From NCBI GenBank assembly GCA_036250225.1, contig JAPZLL010000063.1, positions 62,001 to 126,000 on the forward strand: 64,000 nucleotides of DNA, in the 5' to 3' direction. Both the position numbers and the translations under genes were made by a program. The notes beneath the pieces were generated by a model. That model searched no databases, was not told the origin of the DNA, and saw only the letters and a list, made by a program, of their open reading frames with translations. The DNA is from Cercophora sp. LCS_1 (taxonomy: Eukaryota > Ascomycota > Sordariomycetes > Sordariales > Lasiosphaeriaceae). Shown piece after piece: positions 29,982 through 39,943 of the stretch; position 1 is the first letter of the stretch; each line of letters begins with the position of its first letter.

Positions 29982-31220
29982 TTAAGATCTCGTAGAGACC
30001 CCGTTTGATCCCAAGCCCGTTGACTTTCTGCTACTTCCAGAAGTGTTGTACTCGTCGTCGTCGCTCTCATCCTCGGTGTCATCTTCCTCGTTCTCGCCCG
30101 TGTTCTCGCCCAACCTATCCTCAGGATGAAGTAGCACGACGGAGAATGCGTCTTCTCCATCATCAGCTCCGTTATCATCTCCCCCTGAAACCGACCCGCC
30201 ACCCACTGCCATGGGAGCCGCATAGCCACCCTTGAGCGGATCGACGCCAAGTCTCCAGGCAGCCTCTTTGCCGAGTCGAAAATCAATTTCCTGCGCCTCT
30301 GACTTGGGTTTGCTGGAGGACCAGAGACTAGTGACAAAATTGCTAGGTTGGTCCTTGTAATCGAGTCGGAGATAGCTACATGCAATGAGATATTCGCCCT
30401 CGTATGTGCCGCTCGCTGCAACATCCTGCGAGGACGATGCACCAACGTTGGCTGCCACGTCGATGGGAACACCACCCACAGCTGCCAGCTTCTTGGGCAA
30501 GCCCGCGCCAAGCTCGGCCGCGCGGAGCTTGCTGACGTTGGTCTCCTTTGTCATGTCGGTACAGGTGATGAAGCTGATTAGGATGCCGAGCTCGCGATGG
30601 CTTTCAAGAAGCCGCAGGACCTGGTCGCGGTACTTCCTGCGATTCATCTCCTGTTCGTTGAGCTTTTCCTGCTGACGGCGCTCCACCTCAGCGGGATCCT
30701 CATCGGCAAGGCCAAGAGTGTTCTTAATACCCTGAATACCCTGAGAGAGAGCACCGAAGAAGCTGTTGGGTTCTGCGGTGGGCACGACTGCTGGCTCAGT
30801 TGCGGTGGCTGGCTTCGCGAGGGGCTTGTCCTTGGCCAGAAGCTCGCGAACGGTGCTCGGGGCCGCGCGCATCGAGATGCGTCGAAAGCTGGCTGCCTCC
30901 AAAGCAACGTTCTGCTTATTGTCTCGGTTAAGAGCGCCTCTGACTAGTGTCTCGAGTTTGAGTTGCGCCCGCCTGCTTTTTGTTGATCCCATCATCAATT
31001 TCACGTCTTTGATGTAGGTGGGTTGTGGTGGGTACAGGGAATCGATTGCATCGCGGGCTTTGAGCGCATCGTCGCCGCGGGTCTTCGGTGCGTGGTCGCC
31101 TTGAATTGGCCTGCTTTCCCGGTGGACGGCAAGACCGAGGAGACTCTGCAGGAGGTCGTTGTCGAGCCGTTCGACTTCGTCGAGGAGAAAAAAGGGTTCT
31201 TTGACTGTGTTTTTGCCCAT
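29982..31220 (-). CDS. Uncharacterised protein between the NLR and CHAT genes
   Basis: A single exon. Start taken at the ATG at 31220 ('MGKNTVKEPFFLLDEVERLD', 412 aa); 39 further in-frame codons upstream look like leader. Residues 1-130 are mixed helical; 130-160 Ala/Pro-rich linker; 175-215 a charged helix ('EVERRQQEKLNEQEMNRRKY'); 220-310 a beta-rich, Gly/Ala-rich stretch ('LGILISFITCTDMT', 'GTYEGEYLIACSYLRLDY'); 345-412 a very acidic Asp/Glu/Ser tail. No signal peptide or clear membrane helix. I do not recognise the family. It is divergently arranged with the CHAT protease gene across 434 bp and lies head-to-tail with the NLR gene, so it could be the effector or target of that pair; this is inference from position only. 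Confidence 0.75.
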   Translation of the reverse strand: MGKNTVKEPFFLLDEVERLDNDLLQSLLGLAVHRESRPIQGDHAPKTRGDDALKARDAIDSLYPPQPTYIKDVKLMMGSTKSRRAQLKLETLVRGALNRDNKQNVALEAASFRRISMRAAPSTVRELLAKDKPLAKPATATEPAVVPTAEPNSFFGALSQGIQGIKNTLGLADEDPAEVERRQQEKLNEQEMNRRKYRDQVLRLLESHRELGILISFITCTDMTKETNVSKLRAAELGAGLPKKLAAVGGVPIDVAANVGASSSQDVAASGTYEGEYLIACSYLRLDYKDQPSNFVTSLWSSSKPKSEAQEIDFRLGKEAAWRLGVDPLKGGYAAPMAVGGGSVSGGDDNGADDGEDAFSVVLLHPEDRLGENTGENEEDDTEDESDDDEYNTSGSSRKSTGLGSNGVSTRS

Positions 31221-31654
31221 GGTGTGAATCTTTTCAGAGCTGCAAGACCGGTCAGACGCCGTAAGTTCGGTCAAAGAGGAAGTACAGGTTTTACGCCAGT
31301 GACACCAGCAATAGCGATGAGTGCGGTGGTCAGTCATTTAATGGCATCTTGCCACCGATCAGGCTCCCAGCCTGATCAGGGCCTTCCCGGCCACTAGCTC
31401 ATGGACCGGCAGAGGCCTCCGCATTTGGAGACATGCCGCTGATGCGCAAGGCAGCTCAACACAGCGGGGCTTTTCAGCGCCAGTGCGTCCCGTGACTCGG
31501 CATTTAAGCGCCGTGGCTGCGTTTGAGGCTCTGCAAGAGAGCCTGATCAGACAATTGCCACACATGTCGGTTTTTCAGCAAAGTGTTTCCGCGTCTCTCA
31601 TTTCTTGATTGAATCGAACAACGAATCACCTCCCGCTTTTTGCCTGAACCAGAA
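31221..31654. promoter_or_regulatory. Divergent promoter region of the unknown gene and the CHAT gene
   Basis: 434 bp between two start codons on opposite strands. It contains 'ggcatcttgccaccgatcaggctcccagcctgatcagggcc' with a short inverted repeat (GATCAGGCT / AGCCTGATC at about 31356-31380), which could be a shared control site. No gene is visible. Confidence 0.5.
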
Positions 31655-34047
31655 ATGGCGACGGCAACCGGACCGCCGATGGTAGCCATCGAGATCCGGG
31701 CTTCGGTCATCTCGGGGCCGGAACATGGCCGCCGGTGCTGGGATGTCTGCGTCCATGGACCCGGCTCACAAGACCACGCCCACTTTACCACCACACTGGA
31801 TGACCCTTTTCCCATGGCCGCCTATGAAGCTTATGAGATGTGGCTACGGTCCAAGAAGCTCGAGTCGAGCCATGACGTCTCCAAAAGCCTGCTGGAGGCT
31901 CCGGCGTCGTGGTGGCCTCCAAAACGAGCCCAACTCAACTCTGAAGCCAGACTCGAGACAGTGTCTGTCAGCAGCCAACGATCAGGCGAAGATTTAGAAA
32001 CGCTGTCTACATCAGTAGACGCAGCTGAAGACTCTCGGGAGTCACAGTGTGGGCCGCCCACGATTCAGGAGTACCGGGAACAACTGCGGCGAGTGCTAGG
32101 TTTGGACGGCACACAGACGGCCACCGGCATCAAGATTTATATCACTGAGGATGTCGATCCTCCGTCCCCGGATCACTCGAGCATCCACGGTCTCATGTGG
32201 GAGTTGCTTGAGCCGTACGATTCAGAAATCCCGAAGCGGCTATGCCCAGGCGAAGGTCCATCACCCAGTCAACAGCACCAACAGGCAGTCGAAGTTCATC
32301 GTATTTTAACCGGGGTTAACTATCCCATTCAGTTAACACAGGGATTACGAGCTCCCGATGCTCCCATCCGGCTCCTGCTCGTCATTGCCAGGGGGCTTCA
32401 GGTCGACCTCGAGGCCAAGTTCGTCGACATTCAGAGTGTTGTCCACGATACCTTGTGCTCGGTTCGTAAATACCTCCGGAGCTGTGGGAGACAAGAACGT
32501 CTCCAAATCGACACTGTCCGCCCCGGTACGCTTCGCGAGCTCGAAGAACACCTGCAACGGAGCAGCGCATACGACATGGTGCATCTCGACGTCCACGGTC
32601 GGGTAGGAGGGTACGTGGACAAAAACAGCCCCAAAGAAGTTGCATGGAGCACTAACACAATGGCTCCCATAGTCCTGATGATATACCGGAGCTGCTGTTC
32701 TCACAGCCCGGGCCCTGTGCAGCAGCCCCCAGCGACAACGGACAAGTTAGCTTAAACAGCGACGTCTTCAACATCGTTCAAGCTGAAGTTGTAGCCGATC
32801 TGCTCGCAAAGTACCGCATCCCAGCCGTTGTTCTCAGTGCTTGTCTATCGTCTTGGGCTCAAGGGAAGCCGCTTAGTAACATGTGTCGGATATTTGCTAG
32901 CCGTGGTTTACGAATTGTAACCGGGATAAGCTTTACAGCGGTACGTACCTAGTGTTAAACCCAAGGGTCTTCAGCTGACTTGTTGAGGCAATAGTGGTCA
33001 GACAAGGTTGAGGCATACTACGCCGGGTTCTATCCTGCCCTGGTTCTCGCCAACTATGGTTTTCGCCGTGCAGCTCTTCACAGCCGTCTCACACTGCAGC
33101 ATAGACTTCTTGCCGAACACCAGTGTCGAGAAGCACTAGAAGGCGAACGTCGGAGACTCGAAAAGAGACAACAAGACCTTGAGCGCAGCCGAAGGCAAAA
33201 GCGACGACGGCGATCAAAGGAGCAAAAAGATAAGAAGAAAATGGAGGCGGAAACAACAAAACAAACATACCCCACCGTTACAACATATTATCTCGCCGGC
33301 AAGACATTTGACCGGACGAATAGTGAGATTCTTGGCGTGGATCTTGACAGAAGTCTCATCCCAAAACCGACGACTTGGCTCGCTCGCTTCTGGTCGCGAA
33401 ACCCCCATATCTGGGCCGTCTTGACACCGTTCCTCCGTCTGGCTCTGCCCTCAAGGTGGATAACACCTGCCGACCACCTTACAACTTTCGAGTTCTTCCG
33501 AGCCCGGCCAGAGAACAAAAACAAGCTGCACTCGGTCGGCTTGATGGCACTCGAAGACCGACTCAAGGCCCTCGGCACGTTGTACATTCACATGGCTACA
33601 TCACCAACGCGGCAGCAACTCATCCAAGACGTTCGTGAGAGCTGGCTGTCGACAAATTTTGCCACCCGTGTCGAGGTCATCTCAGCAAGCTTCTTTCGGT
33701 GGTCATTGCTGTACTTCTTCCTCCACATCTCATCCCAGCTCAGCCGAATCCGATCGCTGTGGCGACCACGTAACAGAGGTGACGGCAAAACCATTCTGGT
33801 CATCGATAAAGTTGACCACATCTTTCACAAGGGCGTCACTCGAGACCTGACGGCTGTCAGGCGGATGCACAGGTACATTGGAGCTGCTGAGAAAGAAGCC
33901 GCGGACGGGTTTTATCTCATTGTCATGAGCATGGACGATGTCGACTGGTCGTTGTTGGACCTTGATGCCGATGAGTTTCCATGGGTCACCGCTCAACCCT
34001 TTGAAGCTAAGGCGGGATTGGTGGTGTTTCGATCCCCGGGGAGCTGA
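31655..34047 (+). CDS. CHAT-domain (caspase-like) protease with C-terminal region
   Basis: Exons 31655-32610, 32673-32940 and 32995-34047 (758 aa); both introns have GTACGT donors. CHAT core about residues 170-420: 'IRLLLVIARGL', 'RPGTLRELEEHLQ', 'YDMVHLDVHG' with catalytic His about 314, and after intron 1 'AVVLSACLSSWA' with catalytic Cys about 376, then 'RGLRIVTGISFTA'. Next comes a basic coiled-coil-like stretch ('RRLEKRQQDLERSRRQKRRR') and a C-terminal part with 'GDGKTILVIDKVDHIF', which looks like a Walker-B strand of a STAND ATPase, but I find no P-loop before it. CHAT proteases are separase/caspase relatives; in fungi and bacteria they cleave partners during regulated cell death. Divergently paired with the uncharacterised gene at 29982-31220. 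Confidence 0.82.
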
Positions 34048-34136
34048 TTGACGAGATCTTCAATTGCTACCATTACGACTTATGTACCTTACTCATGAGC
34101 CATGACCTCACTTGGAGGGATAATATGCTTATAATT

Positions 34137-35081
34137 CTACCCAAAGAACTCCCTCAAAACACCCACCGCCCTCTCCGGGCATCCTCTCATCTCCCTCCCA
34201 CACAAAACCTCGTGGCCCACTCCCTTCAACACCACCCTCCGCCCAAAAACTTCGGCTAACACTTCCAGACCCCTCCCCAAATACACCGGACTCTTCTCAC
34301 CTCCCAACAACAAAACCTCAACCCCACTCACAACCTTGAATCTGTCCAAATCCCCAACCATCCCCTCAATAGCCGCAAAATCAAATCTCAAACTCCTTCC
34401 CATCTCCTCCATCTTCTTTCGGCCCTCCTTCCCACCCAACCCCATGACGCCCCTCGCAATCCACCGTGGAATCCACCACGGCCCCAACTGCACGGCCTTC
34501 ATAGAGGTGATCATTGCCCCAGACACATCACCAGCCTCCCATTCTGCTTCGAATCTGGGGATGAGAGGTGTCAACTCAGGCGATTCTCTGTCTGTAAAGA
34601 AGATGGGCGGCTCGAAGAGGACTGCTTCCTTTACTCTCAAACTTCCCCCGGTCCTGGCCGATCTTGTGAGGAGGTATTGTAAGGCAACCAAAGCGCCTGA
34701 TGATACGGCGATTATGCACTCTGCCTTTGTCGCCGAAATGACGGTTTCGAGGTCCGAGACGTCGGTTTCCAGTATGGCGGTTGAGAACGCGGGTGAATAA
34801 GCCCGCGGGAGGATCTTGGTGTCTGTTCTGATGACACCCTCCGTTGCGAGTGGTTGTGAGAGGATAGAGGGCGGGTAAGATGATGACAGGCCGCGGGATC
34901 GACGGGAATAGAGGTGGACTGTGTAATTTGGACTGAGGAGGTGCGCGAGGGAGAGATGAGTCAAGGCGTTGGAAACTGCGCCGTGGATTATCAGCAGGGA
35001 CGGGCCGGTACCGAGGGTGTAATGGGATAGCTGCCCAGTTGGGGTGTCGATTGGCGTGTGTGGCGGGATTGTGTCTGACAT
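34137..35081 (-). CDS. Alpha/beta hydrolase
   Basis: A single exon, 314 aa, intracellular (no signal peptide). 'SLLIIHGAVSNA' gives the oxyanion-hole HG motif, 'IIAVSSGALVALQYL' the nucleophile elbow (Ser within V-S-S-G-A) and 'LKGVGHEVLCGR' the catalytic His near the C-terminus; the acid residue probably lies in 'LLLGGEKSP'. Typical of small esterase-like proteins of unknown substrate in fungi. Transcribed toward the CHAT gene; the stop codons are 90 bp apart. The start codon sits inside three TGACATTG repeats. Confidence 0.85.
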   Translation of the reverse strand: MSDTIPPHTPIDTPTGQLSHYTLGTGPSLLIIHGAVSNALTHLSLAHLLSPNYTVHLYSRRSRGLSSSYPPSILSQPLATEGVIRTDTKILPRAYSPAFSTAILETDVSDLETVISATKAECIIAVSSGALVALQYLLTRSARTGGSLRVKEAVLFEPPIFFTDRESPELTPLIPRFEAEWEAGDVSGAMITSMKAVQLGPWWIPRWIARGVMGLGGKEGRKKMEEMGRSLRFDFAAIEGMVGDLDRFKVVSGVEVLLLGGEKSPVYLGRGLEVLAEVFGRRVVLKGVGHEVLCGREMRGCPERAVGVLREFFG

Positions 35082-35099
35082 TGTGACATTGTGACATTG
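35076..35099 (+). repeat. Three perfect copies of TGACATTG at the hydrolase start codon
   Basis: Direct 8-bp tandem repeat; the ATG of the minus-strand hydrolase (35079-35081) lies in the first unit. Unit changes would alter the leader length and the number of upstream ATGs. Confidence 0.9.
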
Positions 35100-35256
35100 T
35101 GGTGCTGAAACTGTCTACCGGATGCCGTCGTCACGGAAACTTGAGGCTTCTGTAGTGGCGACGGGCCGCGTCATCCTGGCCTCGGGGTTGTAACTGGCCG
35201 AGATTGCGGCCCTTGTTCTGGTTGGACAACGTGAAGACCATCCTCAATTGCTGTCA

Positions 35257-35907
35257 TCACGAATGTCGCTGTCGTTGATTCTCCTCCATACCGTCCCTCA
35301 CTGCTTGGAGAAACTTGACAAACCCCGATGGACTCTCAGACCGCTTCCGTTGCTGCCGCATCGACGCCTGTGACCGGGCTCTTGGCGGAGGAGTCCGTGA
35401 TCTTGAGCGCGATGGTGATCGACTTCGATGTCGATACTCGGACCCGTGAAGCGACGTCCCTCTCTCAAAGCGTGTATGCGGCACAACAGCCATGTGCTCG
35501 TCGTCGCTGCTATCCGTCAAACTCTCGGCGTAACCCATCTCAACGTCCCGTTCGCGATACGGCAGTCGACCTCGTTCACGCTCCTCTTGCTTGGTCTTGG
35601 CAATGTGTTTCTTCTTCTCGCGGTGTTCGCGGGCCATCATAGTGAAGGCGGTTGTTGCGACGGCGGCACCAAGACTCGCCTTGGCGAAGTGAGCGGCCTT
35701 GTGGTCCTTGGACTTGGACATTTTGAGTGCCTGGTCTGCTGCAAGGGCTGTTGCTGTGACGCCGACGACAAGGTCAATTTCCTCGCCGAGATTGATGTCC
35801 TTGGTGATGTCACCAATAAGACCCCGTGGAGATTCTGGTCGGTGGTTGGTCTCGTGATGGTTCATGGTGTTGTGTGTTGTCGATGTTGTTGTGTAAGTGC
35901 TTGGCAT
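35257..35907 (-). CDS. Small conserved-looking protein with an SR-rich tail, function unknown
   Basis: A single exon, 216 aa. N-terminal Thr/His-rich tail, then 'GDITKDINLGEEIDLVVGV' and two Ala-rich helical stretches ('ALAADQALKMSKSKDHKA', 'ASLGAAVATTAFTMMA'), a Lys/Arg/Glu-rich segment ('REHREKKKHIAKTKQEERER') and a C-terminal 'RHRSRSPSRSRSRTPPPRAR' tract like those of RNA-processing factors. No catalytic motif. The SR-like tail suggests a nuclear or RNA-associated role but could also be simple low complexity. The start at 35907 precedes a second ATG 14 codons later. Confidence 0.65.
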   Translation of the reverse strand: MPSTYTTTSTTHNTMNHHETNHRPESPRGLIGDITKDINLGEEIDLVVGVTATALAADQALKMSKSKDHKAAHFAKASLGAAVATTAFTMMAREHREKKKHIAKTKQEERERGRLPYRERDVEMGYAESLTDSSDDEHMAVVPHTRFERGTSLHGSEYRHRSRSPSRSRSRTPPPRARSQASMRQQRKRSESPSGFVKFLQAVRDGMEENQRQRHS

Positions 35908-36276
35908 TGTGTTTCCTCTGTGTTCGTATGACGAGCTTGTGAAACCCGAGCCACTTCTCAGGACATCATCCCGGTTTAAATGCCTGTTTTTGTGGAAACT
36001 CGTCGACGTTGTGAGTCTTATTTGTCAGGGCACTGTCAGGAGACGGTATCGTGAGTTTTGTGGGGCCGGCCTGCGGGGTGGTCTGACAGGTGCAGCTCAG
36101 CCGGCCCCGTGCCAAGACCGCCGAATGCCGAAGCACAGCCTCCCGAGTCCGGCCGCACGTGGTTCAGCTGCCCACCGAACATCTAAAAAGCCGAAGCAGA
36201 ATAATTGGGCGCGCCGGTGTGAATGCCACCGGCGCGCCGACTTGAGGCAACAACATTGGCATGCTTCCATCAACAA
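35908..36276. other. Intergenic region upstream of the tRNA
   Basis: Promoter side of the SR-rich gene on the left. It holds the strong hairpin at 36208-36238. No further gene. Confidence 0.45.
36208..36238. repeat. GC-rich perfect hairpin upstream of tRNA-Arg
   Basis: GGCGCGCCGGTG, seven-base loop, CACCGGCGCGCC: 12-bp perfect arms. It ends 38 bp before the tRNA. Confidence 0.95.
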
Positions 36277-36348
36277 GGTCCGCTGGCTCAATGGCAGAGC
36301 GTCTGACTACGAATCAGGAGGTTCCAGGTTCGACCCCTGGGTGGATCG
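36277..36348 (+). tRNA. tRNA-Arg (anticodon ACG)
   Basis: 72 nt, no intron. Acceptor GGTCCGC pairs with GTGGATC (two G-U pairs), D stem GCTC/GAGC, anticodon stem TCTGA/TCAGG around loop CTACGAA (anticodon ACG, wobble A to I, reads CGU/CGC/CGA), T arm CCAGG-TTCGACC-CCTGG. The internal A and B boxes (TGGCTCAATGGC; GGTTCGACCCC) are intact, and a six-T run at 36350-36355 provides the Pol III terminator. Confidence 0.97.
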
Positions 36349-36349
36349 A

Positions 36350-36355
36350 TTTTTT
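36350..36355 (+). terminator. Pol III T-run after tRNA-Arg
   Basis: TTTTTT two bases after the tRNA 3' end. Confidence 0.85.
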
Positions 36356-36953
36356 GGTGTTTGTGCAGGACTTGTCTTTCTTTTCGCAACTAGTCCCAGC
36401 GACGGTCCCAGTGACGGAGCTCAAGATGCCACGGCGAAGCAATCAGTGAAGCAGTTGGCAATGTTTTGTGCCAGTGGCAGGTCGCGCCGGCGGTGCCAAA
36501 CTCCGCCCTCCGTTGACAGCGGCTAACTCTGGGATGTTAGCGTGGGGGTCCAGGCCGCGGCCCGCCGGAAGACTTCAACACCAAACCCTTTCTGGTGGGC
36601 GATGTCACATCGCGGGAATCGGCACACCGCTTGCTGTGGCGCTGGAGCTTTGGGATTCGGGACTACGGCAGATGAAAGTTCACTAAAAAGTCACTTAAGT
36701 GAGCATTGGCATCAACCACAAGTTTCCGTCATATTGGCTCATCTGGAACGCACTGTTGGCGCGTCGAACATTAAGAAAGACCCGTTCTCTTCTACGAACT
36801 TGGACGGCTGCGTCTGATGATAAAATGGTTCAATGGTCTATGTCTAAGATACATCTATAATTAATACAAGCAAATTCTCCATCAAAACAATGATCTAATA
36901 ATCTATCTTGGCTTCGACTCGCCGACCGCCTCTCCAGCAGTCGACACATCGAG
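36356..36953. other. Intergenic region between tRNA-Arg and the rhodopsin-domain gene
   Basis: Contains a 7-bp palindrome GCGATGT-C-ACATCGC at 36600-36614 and AT-rich 3' flank of the next minus-strand gene. No gene seen. Confidence 0.45.
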
Positions 36954-38194
36954 TCACGACCTCTCAACACGATATGTCTCAGTCACCACGATCCTCTCCC
37001 GCCCTACATCGACATCCGACAGCTTCCTCTGCGCCTGACTCCTTCGATACTCGTCTAAGATCTCCTCATCGCTCGCATTGTCCTGACTATGTCCACCAGC
37101 ACTACTCCCTCTCCCGACGGTAGTGCGCGTAAATGGCCCATTCACCCCAATCTTGACATCGGTAAAACTCGCCCCGTCCTCAGTCGTACTCCCGCTTGGC
37201 GCCTTTTTCTGAATCGGCTTCCCATCTGCACCAACAAGTCCACCGCCAATCGTGCGCAGTGCTAGAGACCCATCCATGCCGGCACTCTGTTTGTGGTATC
37301 CCGCTGAACTTCCCGTCTCGCCAAAAATGCGCTGGAACATGCGCTTGTAGAGTGGTCGACAAACGGGGATGCCGATGCAGATGAGGGTGACGGCCATTTC
37401 GGCGGACGACCAGACGATTAAACCGACGCTGTCACGAAGGTAGTTGGGCGTGTAGAGACCTTCGACTTCGGTGGTGCGCTTGATGCCTGCTGCCGCGGCG
37501 ATCAGACCGAGGGACATGGAGCCGGCAATGGTGTATTTCTCGCGCTTGGGCATCTGCAGGTTCCAGACGATGATCCAGGGAAAGATGGCAAAGAAGAAGT
37601 CGACGAGGATGGTGGAGATGCAGAGGATGTACGAGGTTGGACGCGTGTCGACGGGACAGTAGCCGCCTGGGATACGGCGGTCGTAGACGTAGTTGAGGGG
37701 GACGCACGACAGCCAGAAGCAGAGGACTTGGGCTGTTTGGCTCTGTTAGTGCTTGTGGTTGACATGCAGAGGAAGAGAGAGAGCAAACCGATGGATGCTG
37801 CCGACACAAGACCCATGGCGCCCCAGATGGCAATCCTGTGCCATTGCAGCGTGACGAGACGCAACAAGAAGAAGCCGAGAGAGCACTTGGCGATGGCCAT
37901 GCCGACAATCGCAAAGCCTTGGCCGATGCATTCGTAGAGGGTTGCTTTGACGACCTTTTCCATGTCGCCAATCTCTTCTGGCGTCCGGCCGAATCCGTAG
38001 AGTCCCGAGATGTGGGTGAAGATGGTGAAGATGAGCAGGAAAACAAAGGCGACGAGGTACACATGGTCGTCAAGACCGTACGAAGCTAGACAGACGATGC
38101 GCGTGTAGAGACGGAGAACAAGCAGCAGAAACACCAGGGCTGCCAACGTCCACATGACGCCGAGCGCCCATGGGGCCTCCCCTTCGAGATGCAT
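36954..38194 (-). CDS. Fungal rhodopsin-domain (Pth11-like) integral membrane protein
   Basis: Exons 38194-37789 and 37732-36954 with a 56-bp intron (GTTTGC...AACAG, CTAAC branch point); 394 aa. Seven hydrophobic helices in the first 290 residues; characteristic blocks 'LRLYTRIVCLASYGLDDHVY', 'PLNYVYDRRIPGGYC', 'FPWIIVWNLQMPKREK' and 'GLIAAAAGIKRTTEV' of the fungal rhodopsin-like family, to which the surface-sensing receptor Pth11 also belongs; no CFEM domain is present. The C-terminal about 100 residues are a cytosolic Gly/Ser-rich tail ending 'RERIVVTETYRVERS'. Probably plasma-membrane sensing; ligand unknown. Start chosen at 'MHLEGEAPWALG', not at the longer open frame upstream. Confidence 0.88.
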
Positions 38195-39943
38195 GGTGGG
38201 CAAACGCTGCTGAGGAGGAGTTGAGAAGAACCGGCGGTGATGCGATGACAACGATCGGGAACAACGACACGCGAGTTTATGAAATCCCCAGCGCCATGTC
38301 TGAAACTCCCTCCTGCTGTCAGAAGTCAATCTTCAGCGCAGGCGTGGGCGTCCTGCAAAAGGGGTCGTGTCCGGGGAAACAAGGGAAAATTTCAGCAGAT
38401 CAGCACTTGCTTTTCCTCAAGAGCAGCGCCACAGCGAGTCAATACCACCACCTGCACAAAACCTGAGCCTGAAGATGCAGGGGCGTGTCTTGGATGAAGG
38501 CCACCAATGTCGTGCCGGACGGGCCATCCACGCTGCAGCGCTGAGGGGATTCGGGGTGAGAGATGAGAAGTTGCCCCCCAACAAAGACTTTCTTTTTTTT
38601 CTTGTGAAGGAGGTTGTGAAGAAACACAATGGCGACAATGACGCCAAGTCGGTCTACTCGGCGTGGCGTTCAGTGGACGAGTGGCCGGGGAAGCTTCCGT
38701 CTCCTTGCGCGTGGTTGACATGGGCAGATAACCGACCCAATGGGGGGGTTTTCCATGACAAATGACAGTCTGCAGCGTCAGATGGGAGGATTGTGCGACT
38801 CTTTTGATCCCACGAACGCCACAACGGGAGGATTCTGTTTCAACATCAATGATGCGCCGACGATCAGTATGCCCGTATGTACTTTTGCGTAGAAGATGCA
38901 CCGTTGTTGAGAATGGTGTAACCAAGTGGACCGCAACGGCGACGACTCCATTCAACAAGAAACGGGAACTAACGTAGCTCGCAACTGTTCACTGGGGAAA
39001 CTGGATCCCTGAAGCGCTAGACCGCAGACGGTGTCAGAACTGCAAGGACCGTTGCTCGTCCTGAAGATTGCTATCAAGCCGTTGCAATTGGCCGAGCGGG
39101 AGCGGCTCGTGTTGGCTGCATCCCGCGATTAGTCCGGGCCCGTCCATCGGGTCTGGGCTCTGCATTCCCGACTTGGCTTCACATCCGGACGGATGGGATT
39201 TATTATTATTATTATTTTTCCCCACGATTCTCGATGCTATGATGCGATTCTTCAGGCCAAAAACAGAGGGCTTGTTTACCATGTCTTCCTCCCGGAGAGA
39301 CAATAAGATGACAGTAACAATCTTGGGATATTACAGACAGCCATCGGAAGTGGGACGTATTGTGCATCTTCCGCGTCTGACTCGTGCTGGGTGGCAAAGT
39401 CCCCCCAACCGCAGAAAAAAGAAACGTGCAGGCCACGATGCTGCATGGGCCATGCCCAGAGAGGGAGGGGTCGAGATGTTCGCCAGGCTCCAGCCAGGCC
39501 TCCCCCGGGCCATCACTGAGACACTGCTAAAGCGGGGCCTCGCAACCATTCCCTGGGCGTGGAAATGGACGTGATGATCCCCCGCGAACCACAAATGCCC
39601 ATCCCTCTCACCACACCACCGCCATGCATTCGCCAACCTCTCCTGCACCGGCAAAGTGCAAAGCTACGCCAAACTCGAGAGTGCCTGCATGCCATGGTGC
39701 ATCCCATGCAACCCCATCCGGCTCGGATAGGCAATCAGGGGAACACGTAGTGTATGGATTGTGCAATGCCCAGGACAAGGACGCTGCGCTTCGTGCAAGC
39801 CGGTGGAGGACCCCCGCTCCTCTGTGCAAAAGACGGTCTGCCTGGCATCGCATAACAGCCCGTCCTCCCGGTTTTGGGGACGATCGGCTTTGCTTGCCAT
39901 CCCATTGCAACACCACCAACAGTGCGTGAGTGGTACCGACGAC
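38195..39943. other. 1.7-kb intergenic region, no supported gene
   Basis: Lies between divergent genes (rhodopsin-domain protein to the left, P450 to the right). Frames here, the longest about 188 codons on the minus strand at 38392-38958, show no motif. An (ATT)n run sits at about 39198-39219. Confidence 0.45.
39198..39219 (+). repeat. ATT microsatellite
   Basis: About six ATT units followed by a T run. Confidence 0.85.

Noticed and set aside
38392..38958. 188-codon minus-strand frame
   Set aside because: No motif and no support from either neighbour; the region is probably non-coding.
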